From positions 224,894 through 288,893 of the forward strand of contig NZ_CAJYEB010000025.1 of the NCBI RefSeq assembly GCF_913773735.1: a stretch of 64,000 bases of DNA. The letters are read 5' to 3'. Positions 19,285 to 28,302 of this stretch are shown here, piece by piece. This DNA comes from an uncultured Massilia sp. Its GTDB lineage: Bacteria > Pseudomonadota > Gammaproteobacteria > Burkholderiales > Burkholderiaceae_D. Made by a program: the position numbers and the translations under genes. How positions within the stretch are numbered: the stretch's first letter is position 1; each line of letters starts with the position of its first letter. The notes beneath the pieces were generated by a model that ran no database searches, was not told the DNA's origin, and was given only the letters and a program-made list of their open reading frames with translations.

Positions 19285-20431
19285 GCGGCGCGGCGCGGTC
19301 CAGTCCCATGATGCGCGCGCCGATCTGCATGCCCCAGCGCGTCATCGTGGTGCCGGCGCGCAACTGCAGCACTTCCCAGTCGCGCAGGCGCTGCTCGACC
19401 GGGACGTCCGACCGCGCCAGCGCCTGGGCCAGCGCCAGCGCGTTGGCCGCGGCCTTGGCCGTGCTGCCGGCCGTGTGCGGGCGCGGCACGAAGGCGGCAT
19501 CGCCGACCAGCACCACGCGTCCGAACACCATGCGCGGCACGGCCAGGTCCTGGATCAGCTGCACGAACGGTTCCTCGGTCAGCCCCACCAGCCGGGCGAA
19601 CACGGGCGCCAGCAGCGCGTCGGCATCGGCGCGCAGCGCGGCCGCGCGGGCGTCGGGCAACTGGCCCGGCGGCAGCGAGAACGGCCGGCTGCGTCCGTCG
19701 CGGCCGCGCAGCAGCGCGGGCAGGTGCTGTTCCGCCACCTTGCGGTACCACACCCAGTTCCAGCGCCGCCGTCCCGGCGCGGTCGCGCCGTCCTCGCCCG
19801 GCACCAGGTATTCGAGCAGCTGGTGGTCCTCGCCCTGCTGGAAGGCGAACACGCCGTCGAGCAGCGCGCGGTCCGCGCCGTCCAGGCGCGTCTCGGGCAC
19901 CAGGCCGCGCCAGGCGACGTAGCCGGCGTACGCGGGCGCCACCTGCGGCAGCAGCTGGGACCGCACGGTGGAGCGCGCGCCGTCGGCGCCCACCAGCAGG
20001 TCGCCGGTCTCGACGCGCCCGCCGGCGAAGTGCGCGCGCACCTGGCCGCCGGCCTGCTCGAAGCGTTCCAGCACCTGGCCCGGGTGCAGGCAGGCATCGG
20101 GCAGCATCGCGCGCATGGCGCCGTACAGCATGTTCCACGAGGTCTGCGTCTGCGGCTGCCAGCCGCGCTGCACCACCTCGCCGCCGGCGTCCAGGAAGAC
20201 GCGGTCGCCCGACGCCACGCCCAGCGTGCCGGGATGGTGCAGGCCGGCGAAGTGGAAGGCGTGCAGCACGTCCGGCTGCAGCACGATGCCGCCGCCGCGG
20301 CTGTCGAGCGCATGCGGCGAGCGTTCGAACACGTCGACGCGCCAGCCGATGGCGCGCAGGGTGATGGCGGCCAGCAGGCCGCCGAGGGAGCCGCCGACGA
20401 TCAGGGCGCGCGGCGCGGAAGTCTCGTTCAT
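19268..20431 (-). CDS. FAD-dependent monooxygenase (PHBH fold)
   Basis: 387 residues. The Rossmann FAD motif is IVGGSLGGLLAAITLR at residues 11-26. The DG motif is LLVGADGARSTVRS, and the GD motif is VVLVGDAAFVPRPHTAGS. This is the group A flavoprotein hydroxylase family, which uses NAD(P)H and O2 to hydroxylate aromatic or heterocyclic rings; the fold resembles 2,6-dihydroxypyridine 3-monooxygenase. Its ATG overlaps the stop of the upstream LLM gene by 4 bp (ATGA), so both are co-translated. Substrate unknown. Confidence 0.9.
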   Translation of the reverse strand: MNETSAPRALIVGGSLGGLLAAITLRAIGWRVDVFERSPHALDSRGGGIVLQPDVLHAFHFAGLHHPGTLGVASGDRVFLDAGGEVVQRGWQPQTQTSWNMLYGAMRAMLPDACLHPGQVLERFEQAGGQVRAHFAGGRVETGDLLVGADGARSTVRSQLLPQVAPAYAGYVAWRGLVPETRLDGADRALLDGVFAFQQGEDHQLLEYLVPGEDGATAPGRRRWNWVWYRKVAEQHLPALLRGRDGRSRPFSLPPGQLPDARAAALRADADALLAPVFARLVGLTEEPFVQLIQDLAVPRMVFGRVVLVGDAAFVPRPHTAGSTAKAAANALALAQALARSDVPVEQRLRDWEVLQLRAGTTMTRWGMQIGARIMGLDRAAPPHTKG

Positions 20432-21399
20432 GGTGTCCTCGTCGTCATCGATGGGAGGCGCGGCACGACGTGCGCGCCGAGTTCCTCGAGCTGGGCGGCG
20501 ACGGGTCGCGCGCCCTGCAGGTTGAGCAGCATGTGCGCCACGCCCAGGCCGGCCATGCGCTCCAGGTAGGCCAGCAGCGCATGGCGTCCGGCGCGCAGGC
20601 CCAGTTCGAGCGGGACGGCCGGGGCATGCGGGTCGTCCAGCAGTTCCAGCTGCAGCGACTGGACGAACGGCTTGTCCAGGCCGCCGGCGCGCTCGCGCAG
20701 CGCCTGGTGCCACAGCGCGATGCGTCCCTGCTGGCGCGCTTCCTCGCGGTGGTAGGTGGCCCAGCCGTCGGCGTGCGCCGCGATCCATTGCAGCGACTGG
20801 CGCATGCTGCCCACGGCCAGCAGCGGGATGCGCGCCTGCGGCGGCGCGGTCGGCGCGAAGCCGCCGGTGACCGCCTGCAGGGCCGGATCGCCCCCGGGCG
20901 CCAGCGCGGCGCGCAGCACGGCCCAGCGCTCGCGCAGCAGCGCGTCGCGGCCCTCCCCCACGCCGAAGGCGGCGAATTCCTGCGGGCGGTCGCCGGAGCC
21001 GAGGCCGAGGATCAGCCGTCCGCCGCTCATGCGGTCGAGCGACCACGCCGCCTTGGCCAGGTGCAGCGGATGGCGCAGCGGCAGCACGGCGGCCGCGGTG
21101 CCGATCGCCGCCTGCGGCGCCGCCAGCGCCAGCGCGGCCAGCCAGACGAACGGATCGTCCAGCACGGCGGCGTCGCCGCTGCTGCCCTGCGGGATGATCA
21201 GGGGAACGTCGCGGGTCCACAGCGCGGCGACGCCGAGGGCGCCGGCGCGCGCGGCCAGCGCCAGCTCCGCGGCCACGTCGGCCGGCTGGCCGGGCGCGCG
21301 CACCAGCGGCGTCATCAGGCCGAGCGTGAGGTGGCCCGCCGCCAGCACGAGGGCGTGGGCGCGATTGAATCCGGCGGCGGTGGTGGTCGTGGCTTGCAT
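20428..21399 (-). CDS. LLM-class flavin-dependent oxidoreductase
   Basis: 323 residues, luciferase-like monooxygenase fold: LTLGLMTPL near the start, PHPLHLAKAAWSLDRMSGGRLILGLGSGDRPQEF-like core segments around residues 110-145, and AHADGWATYHRE. These enzymes use reduced F420 or FMN with O2. AGGAG precedes the ATG. It is the first gene of a two-gene unit with the FAD monooxygenase; the pair could carry out successive oxidations. The start lies 227 bp from the divergent dehydrogenase operon. Confidence 0.88.
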   Translation of the reverse strand: MQATTTTAAGFNRAHALVLAAGHLTLGLMTPLVRAPGQPADVAAELALAARAGALGVAALWTRDVPLIIPQGSSGDAAVLDDPFVWLAALALAAPQAAIGTAAAVLPLRHPLHLAKAAWSLDRMSGGRLILGLGSGDRPQEFAAFGVGEGRDALLRERWAVLRAALAPGGDPALQAVTGGFAPTAPPQARIPLLAVGSMRQSLQWIAAHADGWATYHREEARQQGRIALWHQALRERAGGLDKPFVQSLQLELLDDPHAPAVPLELGLRAGRHALLAYLERMAGLGVAHMLLNLQGARPVAAQLEELGAHVVPRLPSMTTRTP

Positions 21400-21553
21400 C
21401 GGTTTCTCCTGGCAGCGTCCCCAGCTTAGTCGCCGGCCGATCCGGAGGGAAGCGGAAGGGACGCAAGGGAGTATTGCGCGAAACGCAAAAATCGGCAGGC
21501 CGTTCCTCCACTACAGTATGCCGGCGGTTTCCGGCGGCGAGCCGCGCATGCGA

Positions 21554-21570
21554 CTATCCCTTCGTATAAC
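21554..21570 (+). promoter_or_regulatory. TATMCSTTCGTATR site 3
   Basis: CTATCCCTTCGTATAAC lies 57 bp upstream of the cytochrome c start, the closest of the five copies to a start codon. It is in the divergent region between the dehydrogenase operon and the LLM gene, so it could serve either. Confidence 0.5.
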
Positions 21571-21626
21571 TGGCGTCGGGCATGACGCTTGTCCACAATC
21601 GCCCCATCGACAAGAGGAGAACTGCG

Positions 21627-22892
21627 ATGAGACTACGCACCCTCGGCCTGGCCGGCGGCCTCGCCGCCGCCGGCGTCGCCGTCGTGCTGGGCGGCCTGTA
21701 CGCGTGGACCCGGCCGGCCCCGTTCCCCGCCGCGGACGCCCCGCCCGCGCCGCCGGCCCCGGCCATCCTGGCCGCCGGCGCGCGCGTCGTGGCGCTCGGC
21801 GACTGCATGGTCTGCCATACCAACGGCGCCGGTCCGGCGTATGCCGGCGGCCTGCCGCTGCGCACGCCCTTCGGCACCATCTACAGCACCAACATCACGC
21901 CCGACCCCGAGACCGGCATCGGGCGCTGGACGCTGGCCGCGTTCCGGCGCGCGCTGCGCGAAGGCGTGGCGCGCGACGGCCACCTGCTGTATCCGGCCTT
22001 CCCCTACATCCACTACACGCGCATGTCGGACCGCGACATCGAACTGGCCTACCAGTACCTGATGACGCGCGCCCCGGTGAAGGTGCGCCAGCCGGACAAC
22101 GAGCTCGTGTTCCCGCTCAACTTCCGCCCGCTGCTGGCCGCCTGGAACGTGCTGTACCTGCGCCCCGGCGACGCCACGATTCCCGCGCAGCAGGCCACGC
22201 CCCTCGCGCGCGGCCGCTACCTGGTCGACACGCTGGGCCATTGCGCCTCCTGCCACAGCGGCCTGACGCTGGCCGGCGGCGAGCGCAGCCCGGCCTTCCA
22301 CGGCGGCTCCATCGACGGCTGGGACGCGCCCGACCTCACCCGCCTGGCGGCCGGCCCCGTGCCGTGGCGCGAACGGGAACTGGTGGACTACCTGCGCGGC
22401 GGCCTGTCGCTCGCCCACGGCGCCGCCAAGGGTCCGATGCGTCCCGTGACCGAGCGCCTGGCCGAGGTGCCGCGCGCCGACGTCGAGGCGATGGCCGCCT
22501 ACCTGATGTCGATCCAGGAACCCGCGCCGGCGGCGGCCGCCGCAACGCCGGTCCGGCCGCCGTCCGCCGCCGGCGCGCGCCTGTTCGCCGCCGCCTGCGC
22601 CGGCTGCCACACCGACGCCGCGCCGATGATGCGCCTGGCCGCGCGCCCCGCGCTGGCGCGCAGCAGCGCCCTGCAGTCCGCGAGCCCGGCCAACTTCATC
22701 CAGGCCGTCCAGCAGGGCATCCCCTGGAACCAGCCCGCGTCGCACGTCTACATGCCGCCGTTTCGCGACGTGCTGACCGACGCCCAGGTCGCCGAGCTGG
22801 CCGACTACGTCCGTACCGGCCTGGCCGGCAAACCCGCCTGGCGCGACGTCGCCGCCGCCAGCGCCAAAGCGCGCAAGGAGTCCGAACAATGA
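21627..22892 (+). CDS. Triheme cytochrome c subunit of a molybdopterin dehydrogenase
   Basis: 421 residues. An N-terminal membrane anchor or signal (about residues 5-27) places it on the periplasmic face. Three heme c sites are CMVCH (Cys60-His64), CASCH (206-210) and CAGCH (324-328). This layout matches cytochrome subunits of membrane-bound alcohol/aldehyde and nicotinate-type dehydrogenases, passing electrons to the quinone pool or an oxidase. AGAGGAGAACTGCG precedes the ATG. The stop overlaps the ATG of the 2Fe-2S gene by 4 bp, giving a tightly coupled three-gene operon. Confidence 0.92.
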   Translation: MRLRTLGLAGGLAAAGVAVVLGGLYAWTRPAPFPAADAPPAPPAPAILAAGARVVALGDCMVCHTNGAGPAYAGGLPLRTPFGTIYSTNITPDPETGIGRWTLAAFRRALREGVARDGHLLYPAFPYIHYTRMSDRDIELAYQYLMTRAPVKVRQPDNELVFPLNFRPLLAAWNVLYLRPGDATIPAQQATPLARGRYLVDTLGHCASCHSGLTLAGGERSPAFHGGSIDGWDAPDLTRLAAGPVPWRERELVDYLRGGLSLAHGAAKGPMRPVTERLAEVPRADVEAMAAYLMSIQEPAPAAAAATPVRPPSAAGARLFAAACAGCHTDAAPMMRLAARPALARSSALQSASPANFIQAVQQGIPWNQPASHVYMPPFRDVLTDAQVAELADYVRTGLAGKPAWRDVAAASAKARKESEQ

Positions 22893-23353
22893 GCACCAAC
22901 GTCACCGTCAACGGCCGCCGCCAGGCGCTGCAATCCGATCCCGCCACCCCGCTGCTGTACGTGCTGCGCGACGAACTGAAGCTCAACGGCGCCAAGTTCG
23001 GCTGCGGCATGGGCCAGTGCGGCGCCTGCACCGTCATCGTCGACGGCAAGCCGGTGTTTTCCTGCCTGACGCCGCTGGCGGCACTCGAGGGCCGCGCCGT
23101 GCGCACCGTCGAGGGCCTGGGCACCGTCGACAAGCCTGGCCGCCTGCAGGCCGCCTTCCTGAAGCACCAGGCGGCGCAGTGCGGCTACTGCATCGCCGGC
23201 ATGATCGCCCGCGCGCAGGCGCTGCTGGAGCGGCACAAGCACCCCACCGAGGACCAGATCCGCACCTGGATGGAGCCGAACCTGTGCCGTTGCGGCACCC
23301 ACCACCGCATCCTCGCGGCGATCCGCGAAGTGGCGCAGGAGGGACTGGCATGA
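22889..23353 (+). CDS. 2Fe-2S subunit of a xanthine-oxidase-family dehydrogenase
   Basis: 154 residues, typical IorA/NicA-like small subunit. The plant-type cluster ligands are Cys39, Cys44, Cys47 and Cys59 (FGCGMGQCGACTV, FSCL). The C-terminal helical cluster ligands are Cys98, Cys101, Cys133 and Cys135 (QCGYCIAGM, NLCRCGTH). It shuttles electrons from the molybdenum site to the cytochrome. Both ends overlap neighbours by 4 bp (ATGA), so the three subunits are made together. Confidence 0.94.
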   Translation: MSTNVTVNGRRQALQSDPATPLLYVLRDELKLNGAKFGCGMGQCGACTVIVDGKPVFSCLTPLAALEGRAVRTVEGLGTVDKPGRLQAAFLKHQAAQCGYCIAGMIARAQALLERHKHPTEDQIRTWMEPNLCRCGTHHRILAAIREVAQEGLA

Positions 23354-25617
23354 CGACCATCGACAAGGACATCGACCCGGCGCGCCGCGCCTTCGTCCGG
23401 CGCGGCGCCCTGGTGCTGGGCTTTTCGCTGCTGCCCGGGGCCGCGCTGGCCGAGTTCAACGCCATGGGCCTGCCGCCGCTGGCCGACGCGCGCCTGCCCG
23501 GCAGCCTGAAGAACACCCCGATGCTGGACGCCTGGATCCGCGTGGCGCCGAACGGCAAGGTGACGGTCTGCAGCGGCAAGGTGGAACTGGGCACCGGCGT
23601 GCGCACGGCGCTGATCCAGGTGGCGCTCGAACAGCTGGAACTGGAACCCGGCGCGATCCGCTTCATCGCCGGCGATACGGCGCTGACCCCGAACGAAGGT
23701 TTCACCGCCGGCAGCCACTCGATCGCCGACAGCGGCACGGCGCTGCTGCACGCCTCCAGCCAGGTCGCGGCCCTGCTGCGCGGCGGCGCCGCCGCCCAGT
23801 GGCGGCTGGACGCTAGCCAGGTGCTGCTGCGCGCCGGCCGCGCCGTGGCGCCGGACGGGCGCAGCATGCACTACGGCGAGGCGGTGCGCGGCATCGACCT
23901 GCACCGCATGGCCGCGCGCACGTCGCCGCTGCGCGACCCGGCGCGCTACCGCCTGATCGGCAAGCCGCTGCCGCGCGTGGACATCCCGGCCAAGCTGGCC
24001 GGCGGCGCCGCCTACGTGCAGGACCTGCGCCTGCCCGGCATGCTGCATGCGCGCGTGGTGCGCCCGCCGCGCCCCGGGGCGCGCCTGGTCGCTGCCGGCC
24101 TGGAAGGGGCGCTGGCCGCGGCGCGCGCCTTGCCCGGCGTGCGCCAGGTGGTCCGCGACGGCAACTACCTGGCCGTGCTGGCCGACGGCGAATGGCAGGC
24201 GGTGACGGCGATGAACGCCCTGAACGGCGCCGTGCGCTGGGAAGGCGGGGCGGCGCTGCCCGAGCCCGGCGCCATCCACGCCACCCTGCAGGCGCTGCCG
24301 GCGCAGGACATCGAGATCCTGCGCACCGGCCACGTCCCGCCGCCCGGCGCCGTGGCGGGCCGCGCGGTCAGCGCGCGCTATACCAAGCAGTACGTGCTGC
24401 ACGGCTCGATCGGCCCCTCGTGCGCGGTGGGGCAGCTGGTCGACGGCGTGCTGACGGTCTGGACGCACACGCAGGGCGTGTTCCCGCTGCGCGCCGCGCT
24501 CGCCGAGCTGGTGGGCATGCCGCTCGACAAGGTGCGTTGCATCCACACCGAGGGGTCCGGCTGCTACGGCCAGAACGGCGCCGACGACGTGGCCGCCGAC
24601 GCCGCCCTGCTGGCGCGCGCCGCGCCCGGCCGCCCGGTGCGCGTGCAGCTGATGCGCGAACAGGAAAACATGTGGGAGCCGTATGCCCCGGCCATGGTCA
24701 CGCAGGTGCGCGCCGGCCTCGACGCCGACGGCCGCATCGGCTGGTGGGACTATACGCTGTGGAGCGGCTCGCACAACGAACGGCCCGGCAACGCCGGCAA
24801 GCTGGTGCCGGCCTGGCTGCTGGCGCGGCCGATCGCGCCGTCGCCCTCGCTGCCGATGCCCCAGCCCGAGGGCGGCGGCGACCGCAACGCGCTGCCGCTG
24901 TACGAGATCCCGAACGCGCGCGTGGTCAATCACTTCCTGCCGGTGACGCCGCTGCGCACCTCGGCCATGCGTTCGCTGGGCGCCCACCTCAACATCACCA
25001 CCATCGAGGGCACGATCGAGCAGCTGGCGCGCCTGGCCGGCACGGACGCCGTCCAGTTCCGCCTGGCGCACCTGCGCGGCCAGCCGCGCGCGCGCGCCGT
25101 GATCGAGCGCGCCGCCGCGATGTTCGGCTGGCGCGCCGGCGTGGCGACCCGGCCGGCCGCGCGCCGCGGGGTCGGGTTCGGCTTCGGCCAGTACAAGAAC
25201 ATCATGGCCTACGTGGCCATCGCGGTGGAGATCGAGATCGACCCGGACCGCAACGCCGTGCGCATCCTGCGCGTGGCCTGCGCCGCCGACTGCGGCCAGG
25301 TGGTGAACCCGGACGGCGCCCGCAACCAGCTCGAAGGCGCGATCATCCAGTCGGCCAGCTGGACGCTGCACGAGCAGCTGCGCTACGGGCCGCAGGGCAT
25401 CGCCAGCATCGACTGGAGCAGCTACCCGATCCTGCGCTTTTCCGGCGTGCCGGAACGGATCGAGGTCGCACTGCTGGACCAGCCGGGCGCGCCGTTCCTG
25501 GGCGTGGCGGAGGCGGCGCAGGGACCGATGGCGGCCGCCGTCGCCAATGCGCTGGCCGCCGCCACCGGCGAGCGCCGCCACGACCTGCCGCTGCTGGCGC
25601 GGCCGCTGGCGGCCTGA
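23350..25617 (+). CDS. Molybdopterin-binding catalytic subunit, IorB/aldehyde dehydrogenase type
   Basis: 755 residues. A twin-arginine signal (RRAFVRRGALVLGFSLLPGA, about residues 13-32) indicates export of the folded complex. The Ald_Xan_dh_C folds follow, with SGKVELGTGVRTAL, GSIGPSCAVG and GPMAAAVANAL segments. The likely catalytic Glu is Glu721 in GVAEAAQG. Members with a cytochrome c partner oxidise N-heterocycles (isoquinoline, nicotinate) or aldehydes by water-derived hydroxylation. No separate FAD subunit is present, as expected for this subgroup. Substrate cannot be fixed from sequence. Confidence 0.92.
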   Translation: MTTIDKDIDPARRAFVRRGALVLGFSLLPGAALAEFNAMGLPPLADARLPGSLKNTPMLDAWIRVAPNGKVTVCSGKVELGTGVRTALIQVALEQLELEPGAIRFIAGDTALTPNEGFTAGSHSIADSGTALLHASSQVAALLRGGAAAQWRLDASQVLLRAGRAVAPDGRSMHYGEAVRGIDLHRMAARTSPLRDPARYRLIGKPLPRVDIPAKLAGGAAYVQDLRLPGMLHARVVRPPRPGARLVAAGLEGALAAARALPGVRQVVRDGNYLAVLADGEWQAVTAMNALNGAVRWEGGAALPEPGAIHATLQALPAQDIEILRTGHVPPPGAVAGRAVSARYTKQYVLHGSIGPSCAVGQLVDGVLTVWTHTQGVFPLRAALAELVGMPLDKVRCIHTEGSGCYGQNGADDVAADAALLARAAPGRPVRVQLMREQENMWEPYAPAMVTQVRAGLDADGRIGWWDYTLWSGSHNERPGNAGKLVPAWLLARPIAPSPSLPMPQPEGGGDRNALPLYEIPNARVVNHFLPVTPLRTSAMRSLGAHLNITTIEGTIEQLARLAGTDAVQFRLAHLRGQPRARAVIERAAAMFGWRAGVATRPAARRGVGFGFGQYKNIMAYVAIAVEIEIDPDRNAVRILRVACAADCGQVVNPDGARNQLEGAIIQSASWTLHEQLRYGPQGIASIDWSSYPILRFSGVPERIEVALLDQPGAPFLGVAEAAQGPMAAAVANALAAATGERRHDLPLLARPLAA

Positions 25618-25693
25618 GTCCAGGGGAAGACGATGTCCCGGGACGCCGCATTACCCGATTTGCATGAAAAAAGGGCGCATCCCCGCTCTGCGA

Positions 25694-25710
25694 TCCTTCT
25701 TTCGTATGAG
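25694..25710 (+). promoter_or_regulatory. TATMCSTTCGTATR site 4, weak left half
   Basis: TCCTTCTTTCGTATGAG keeps the TTCGTATG half but the left half is degraded. It lies 79 bp upstream of the histidine kinase start chosen at 25789 and 77 bp after the dehydrogenase operon. Confidence 0.35.
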
Positions 25711-25788
25711 GGGATATTCCTACACCGACGCGATACTGGTTCGACCCTGGCCCAAGCCACGCCGGCGGCCCTTACACAGCATGCGCCG

Positions 25789-27897
25789 ATGAACTCACTC
25801 GCCTTTCCGACCCTTGCCGGACCCCGCTCCGGCCTCCTGGCCGGCCTCGCGTCCGGCCCCACCCCGCCGGACGCCGGCGAGCAGGAGCAAGCCTGCCGCC
25901 GCGCCTGGCAACTGCTGCGCCGCGCCGGCGCGGCGCTGCCGGCCGCGCCGCGCCGCACCGACCCGGCGCTGGTCCGCCAGCTGCAGGATGCGTTCGATGC
26001 CGCCAGCGTTCCCGGCACGCTGATCGAGGCCGAGTTGCGCCGCGCGCTGGCCAAGGGGCCGAGCGACGCCACCCTGCTCGCGCTGGTGCTGCTGGCGGCG
26101 GTGGCGCTGGACCGCCTGCGCGGCGCGCGCAGCGCCCTCGACCTGGCGCATGCCTGCGCGGCGCTGGCGCGCCATCCCGCAGCGGCCGCGGTGACCGGGC
26201 CGGTGCTGCGCGTGCACGCGGCGCTGGTGCTGGCGCGCACCGGTCCGCTGCGCGACGCCGCCCTGCTGCAGGCCGAAGCCTGCCGCATCGAAGCGGCAGG
26301 GCCGTCCAGCATGGCGCGCAACGCCGTGCTGTGGACCGGCATGCGCATGCTGTGCGGCGCGCCGCTGCAGGAACTGCTGCAGTACACGGAGGCGGTGCGC
26401 GACGCGGTCGGCGCTGCGGCGGGCGCTGCGGCGGCCGATGCTGCGCGCCAGGCCGGCCGCCGCGCCGGCCTGGCCGACGTCGCCGCCTGCCAGCTCGACG
26501 CCCGCAACAACCTGTTCCGCATGCTGGCCGGCGACGCCGACCTGGCGGCGCCGCGCGCCGCGATCGCCATGCCCGACGCGCCGCAGTTCGGCTGCTGGCT
26601 GACCCGCCTGCAGGCCGCCTGCCTGCGCGGCAACGTCGCCGTGGCGCGCGGCGCGCTGGAAGCGGCGGCCGGCCTGGTGACGCCGCTGGTGCCGCCCTGC
26701 GAGCTGCTGCCCTACCACCTGTTCGCGGCGCTGGCGCTGGCCCAGCCGGGCGGCATGCCGGCGGCGCTGCGCGGCCAGCTGCGCGCGCACCGCCGCGCGC
26801 TGCAGGACTGGGCCCGGCGCGCGCCCGCCCATGCCGGTCCGCTGGCGGCGCTGGCACTGGCGGCCGAACAGGATGCCGGCGGTGGCGCGAGCGCGCTCGC
26901 CGCCTACGAGCAGGCCGCCGTGCTGGCCCGCGGCGCGCACCAGCCCTGGGTCGCCGCCCTGGCCTGGGAACGCGCGGCCGCCCTGTGCGCGCGCCTGGCG
27001 CTGCGCGCCGCCCTGCCGTCCTACCGCCAGCTGGCGCTGGACGCGTGGCGCGACTGGGGCGCGCACGGCCGCGTGCGCGCACTGATGGAATCCTGGGAAG
27101 CGCTGCCGCAGGCGCCGGCCCCCTTGGCCGCGCCGCCGGCGGACGGCGAGGAGGCGCGCGCCGCGCGCGCCGACACGGTCGGCGAACTCGGCATCGCCAT
27201 CGCGCACGAGGTCAACCAGCCGCTGGCCGCGATCCTGCTGCACGCGGCCGCCGCGCGCCGCTGGCTGCGGCGCGCGCACCCCGACCACGCGCGCGCCCTG
27301 GCCGCGCTGGAACAGATCACCGCCGGCGCGCGCCAGGCCGGCGACATCGTGCGCAGCGTGCGCGGCCTGGCCCGGCGCCAGTGCGAGGACGTCAGCACCT
27401 TCGCCATCGATCCGGCGCTGGCCGAGGTGGCGCAACTGCTGCGCGCGCTGATGCAGCGCCAGGGCATCCGCTTCGAGACGCGCCTGCAACTGCCGGGCCG
27501 CGAACTGCACGCGAACCGCGCCCAGTTGCAGCAGATCATGATGAACCTGCTGCTCAACGCGATCGAGGCGCTGGGCGGCGTCGCCGACGCGCCGCGCCGC
27601 ATCGTGCTGGAGTCGGCGCCCCTCGGCCCGGCCCAGGTCGAGCTGCGCGTCGCCGACAACGGCCCGGGCATCGCGCCGCCCGAGCGCGCGCGGATCTTCG
27701 ACGCCATGTATTCGACCAAGCCGCACGGCACCGGCGTCGGGCTGTCGATCAGCCGCACGATCGCCGAGGCCCATGGCGGCCGCATCGAATTCGCGCCGGC
27801 CGAGCCGCGCGGCGCCATCTTCCGCGTCGTGCTGCCCGTACGCAGCGCGCCCGCCACCACCAGCATCGCCATGCCGACGGACAGCCACCATGCTTGA
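25789..27897 (+). CDS. Sensor histidine kinase with helical-repeat N-terminus
   Basis: 702 residues. Residues 1-450 are Ala/Leu-rich helices resembling the TPR-like middle region of large AAA/kinase hybrid sensors. The HisKA domain has phospho-acceptor His473 (AIAHEVNQPLAAIL); the HATPase follows with N box MNLLLNAIEAL near 587, DNGPGIAPPER near 623 and GTGVGLSIS near 647. No signal peptide, membrane helix or receiver is seen, so it is probably cytoplasmic. The start is uncertain: an ATG at 25633 after GGGGAAGACG would add 52 unlike residues. Its stop overlaps the AraC-type gene by 8 bp. Confidence 0.8.
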   Translation: MNSLAFPTLAGPRSGLLAGLASGPTPPDAGEQEQACRRAWQLLRRAGAALPAAPRRTDPALVRQLQDAFDAASVPGTLIEAELRRALAKGPSDATLLALVLLAAVALDRLRGARSALDLAHACAALARHPAAAAVTGPVLRVHAALVLARTGPLRDAALLQAEACRIEAAGPSSMARNAVLWTGMRMLCGAPLQELLQYTEAVRDAVGAAAGAAAADAARQAGRRAGLADVAACQLDARNNLFRMLAGDADLAAPRAAIAMPDAPQFGCWLTRLQAACLRGNVAVARGALEAAAGLVTPLVPPCELLPYHLFAALALAQPGGMPAALRGQLRAHRRALQDWARRAPAHAGPLAALALAAEQDAGGGASALAAYEQAAVLARGAHQPWVAALAWERAAALCARLALRAALPSYRQLALDAWRDWGAHGRVRALMESWEALPQAPAPLAAPPADGEEARAARADTVGELGIAIAHEVNQPLAAILLHAAAARRWLRRAHPDHARALAALEQITAGARQAGDIVRSVRGLARRQCEDVSTFAIDPALAEVAQLLRALMQRQGIRFETRLQLPGRELHANRAQLQQIMMNLLLNAIEALGGVADAPRRIVLESAPLGPAQVELRVADNGPGIAPPERARIFDAMYSTKPHGTGVGLSISRTIAEAHGGRIEFAPAEPRGAIFRVVLPVRSAPATTSIAMPTDSHHA

Positions 27898-28252
27898 GAC
27901 GATCTCCCTTGCCGCGCACACCGCCACGGCGACGCCGGCCGAACCGGTCGAGCGCGTGCGCCGCTACATCGAGGACCACCTCACCGAGCGCCTGACGCTG
28001 GCCGACCTGGCGCGCCACGCCGGCCTGAGCCGCCATTATTTCTCGCGCCTGTTCCGCGCCGTCACGGGCGACCCGCCGATGCGCTACCTGATGGGGCGCC
28101 GCATCGAGCATGCCCGGCGCATGCTGGCGGGGCGCCGCCACAGCGTGTGCGAGATCGCGATGCTGCTGCATTTCGCCGACCAGAGCCATTTCTGCCGCAG
28201 CTTCCGGCGCCGTACGGGGCTGTCGCCGCTACAGTACAGCCGCGCGCATTGA
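27890..28252 (+). CDS. AraC-type HTH protein without sensor domain
   Basis: 120 residues, essentially only the AraC DNA-binding domain. The first HTH is LTLADLARHAGLSRHYFSRLFR; the second is HSVCEIAMLLHFADQSHFCRSFRRRTGLSPLQY. A 25-residue leader precedes it. The ATG lies inside the last codons of the histidine kinase (8-bp overlap), so translation is coupled. No receiver or cupin is present, so it cannot be a classical response regulator. It may control the amidohydrolase gene 51 bp downstream. Partnership with the kinase is inference from the overlap. Confidence 0.85.
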   Translation: MLETISLAAHTATATPAEPVERVRRYIEDHLTERLTLADLARHAGLSRHYFSRLFRAVTGDPPMRYLMGRRIEHARRMLAGRRHSVCEIAMLLHFADQSHFCRSFRRRTGLSPLQYSRAH

Positions 28253-28302
28253 ACCGCGCGCGGCTGCGCTTGTCTTTCATTCCAACGTCACAGGAGTCCT
28301 TC

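Noticed and set aside
28147..28302. Longer start for the amidohydrolase
   Set aside because: Would overlap the HTH gene and lacks similarity; the ATG at 28303 has CAGGAG at proper spacing.
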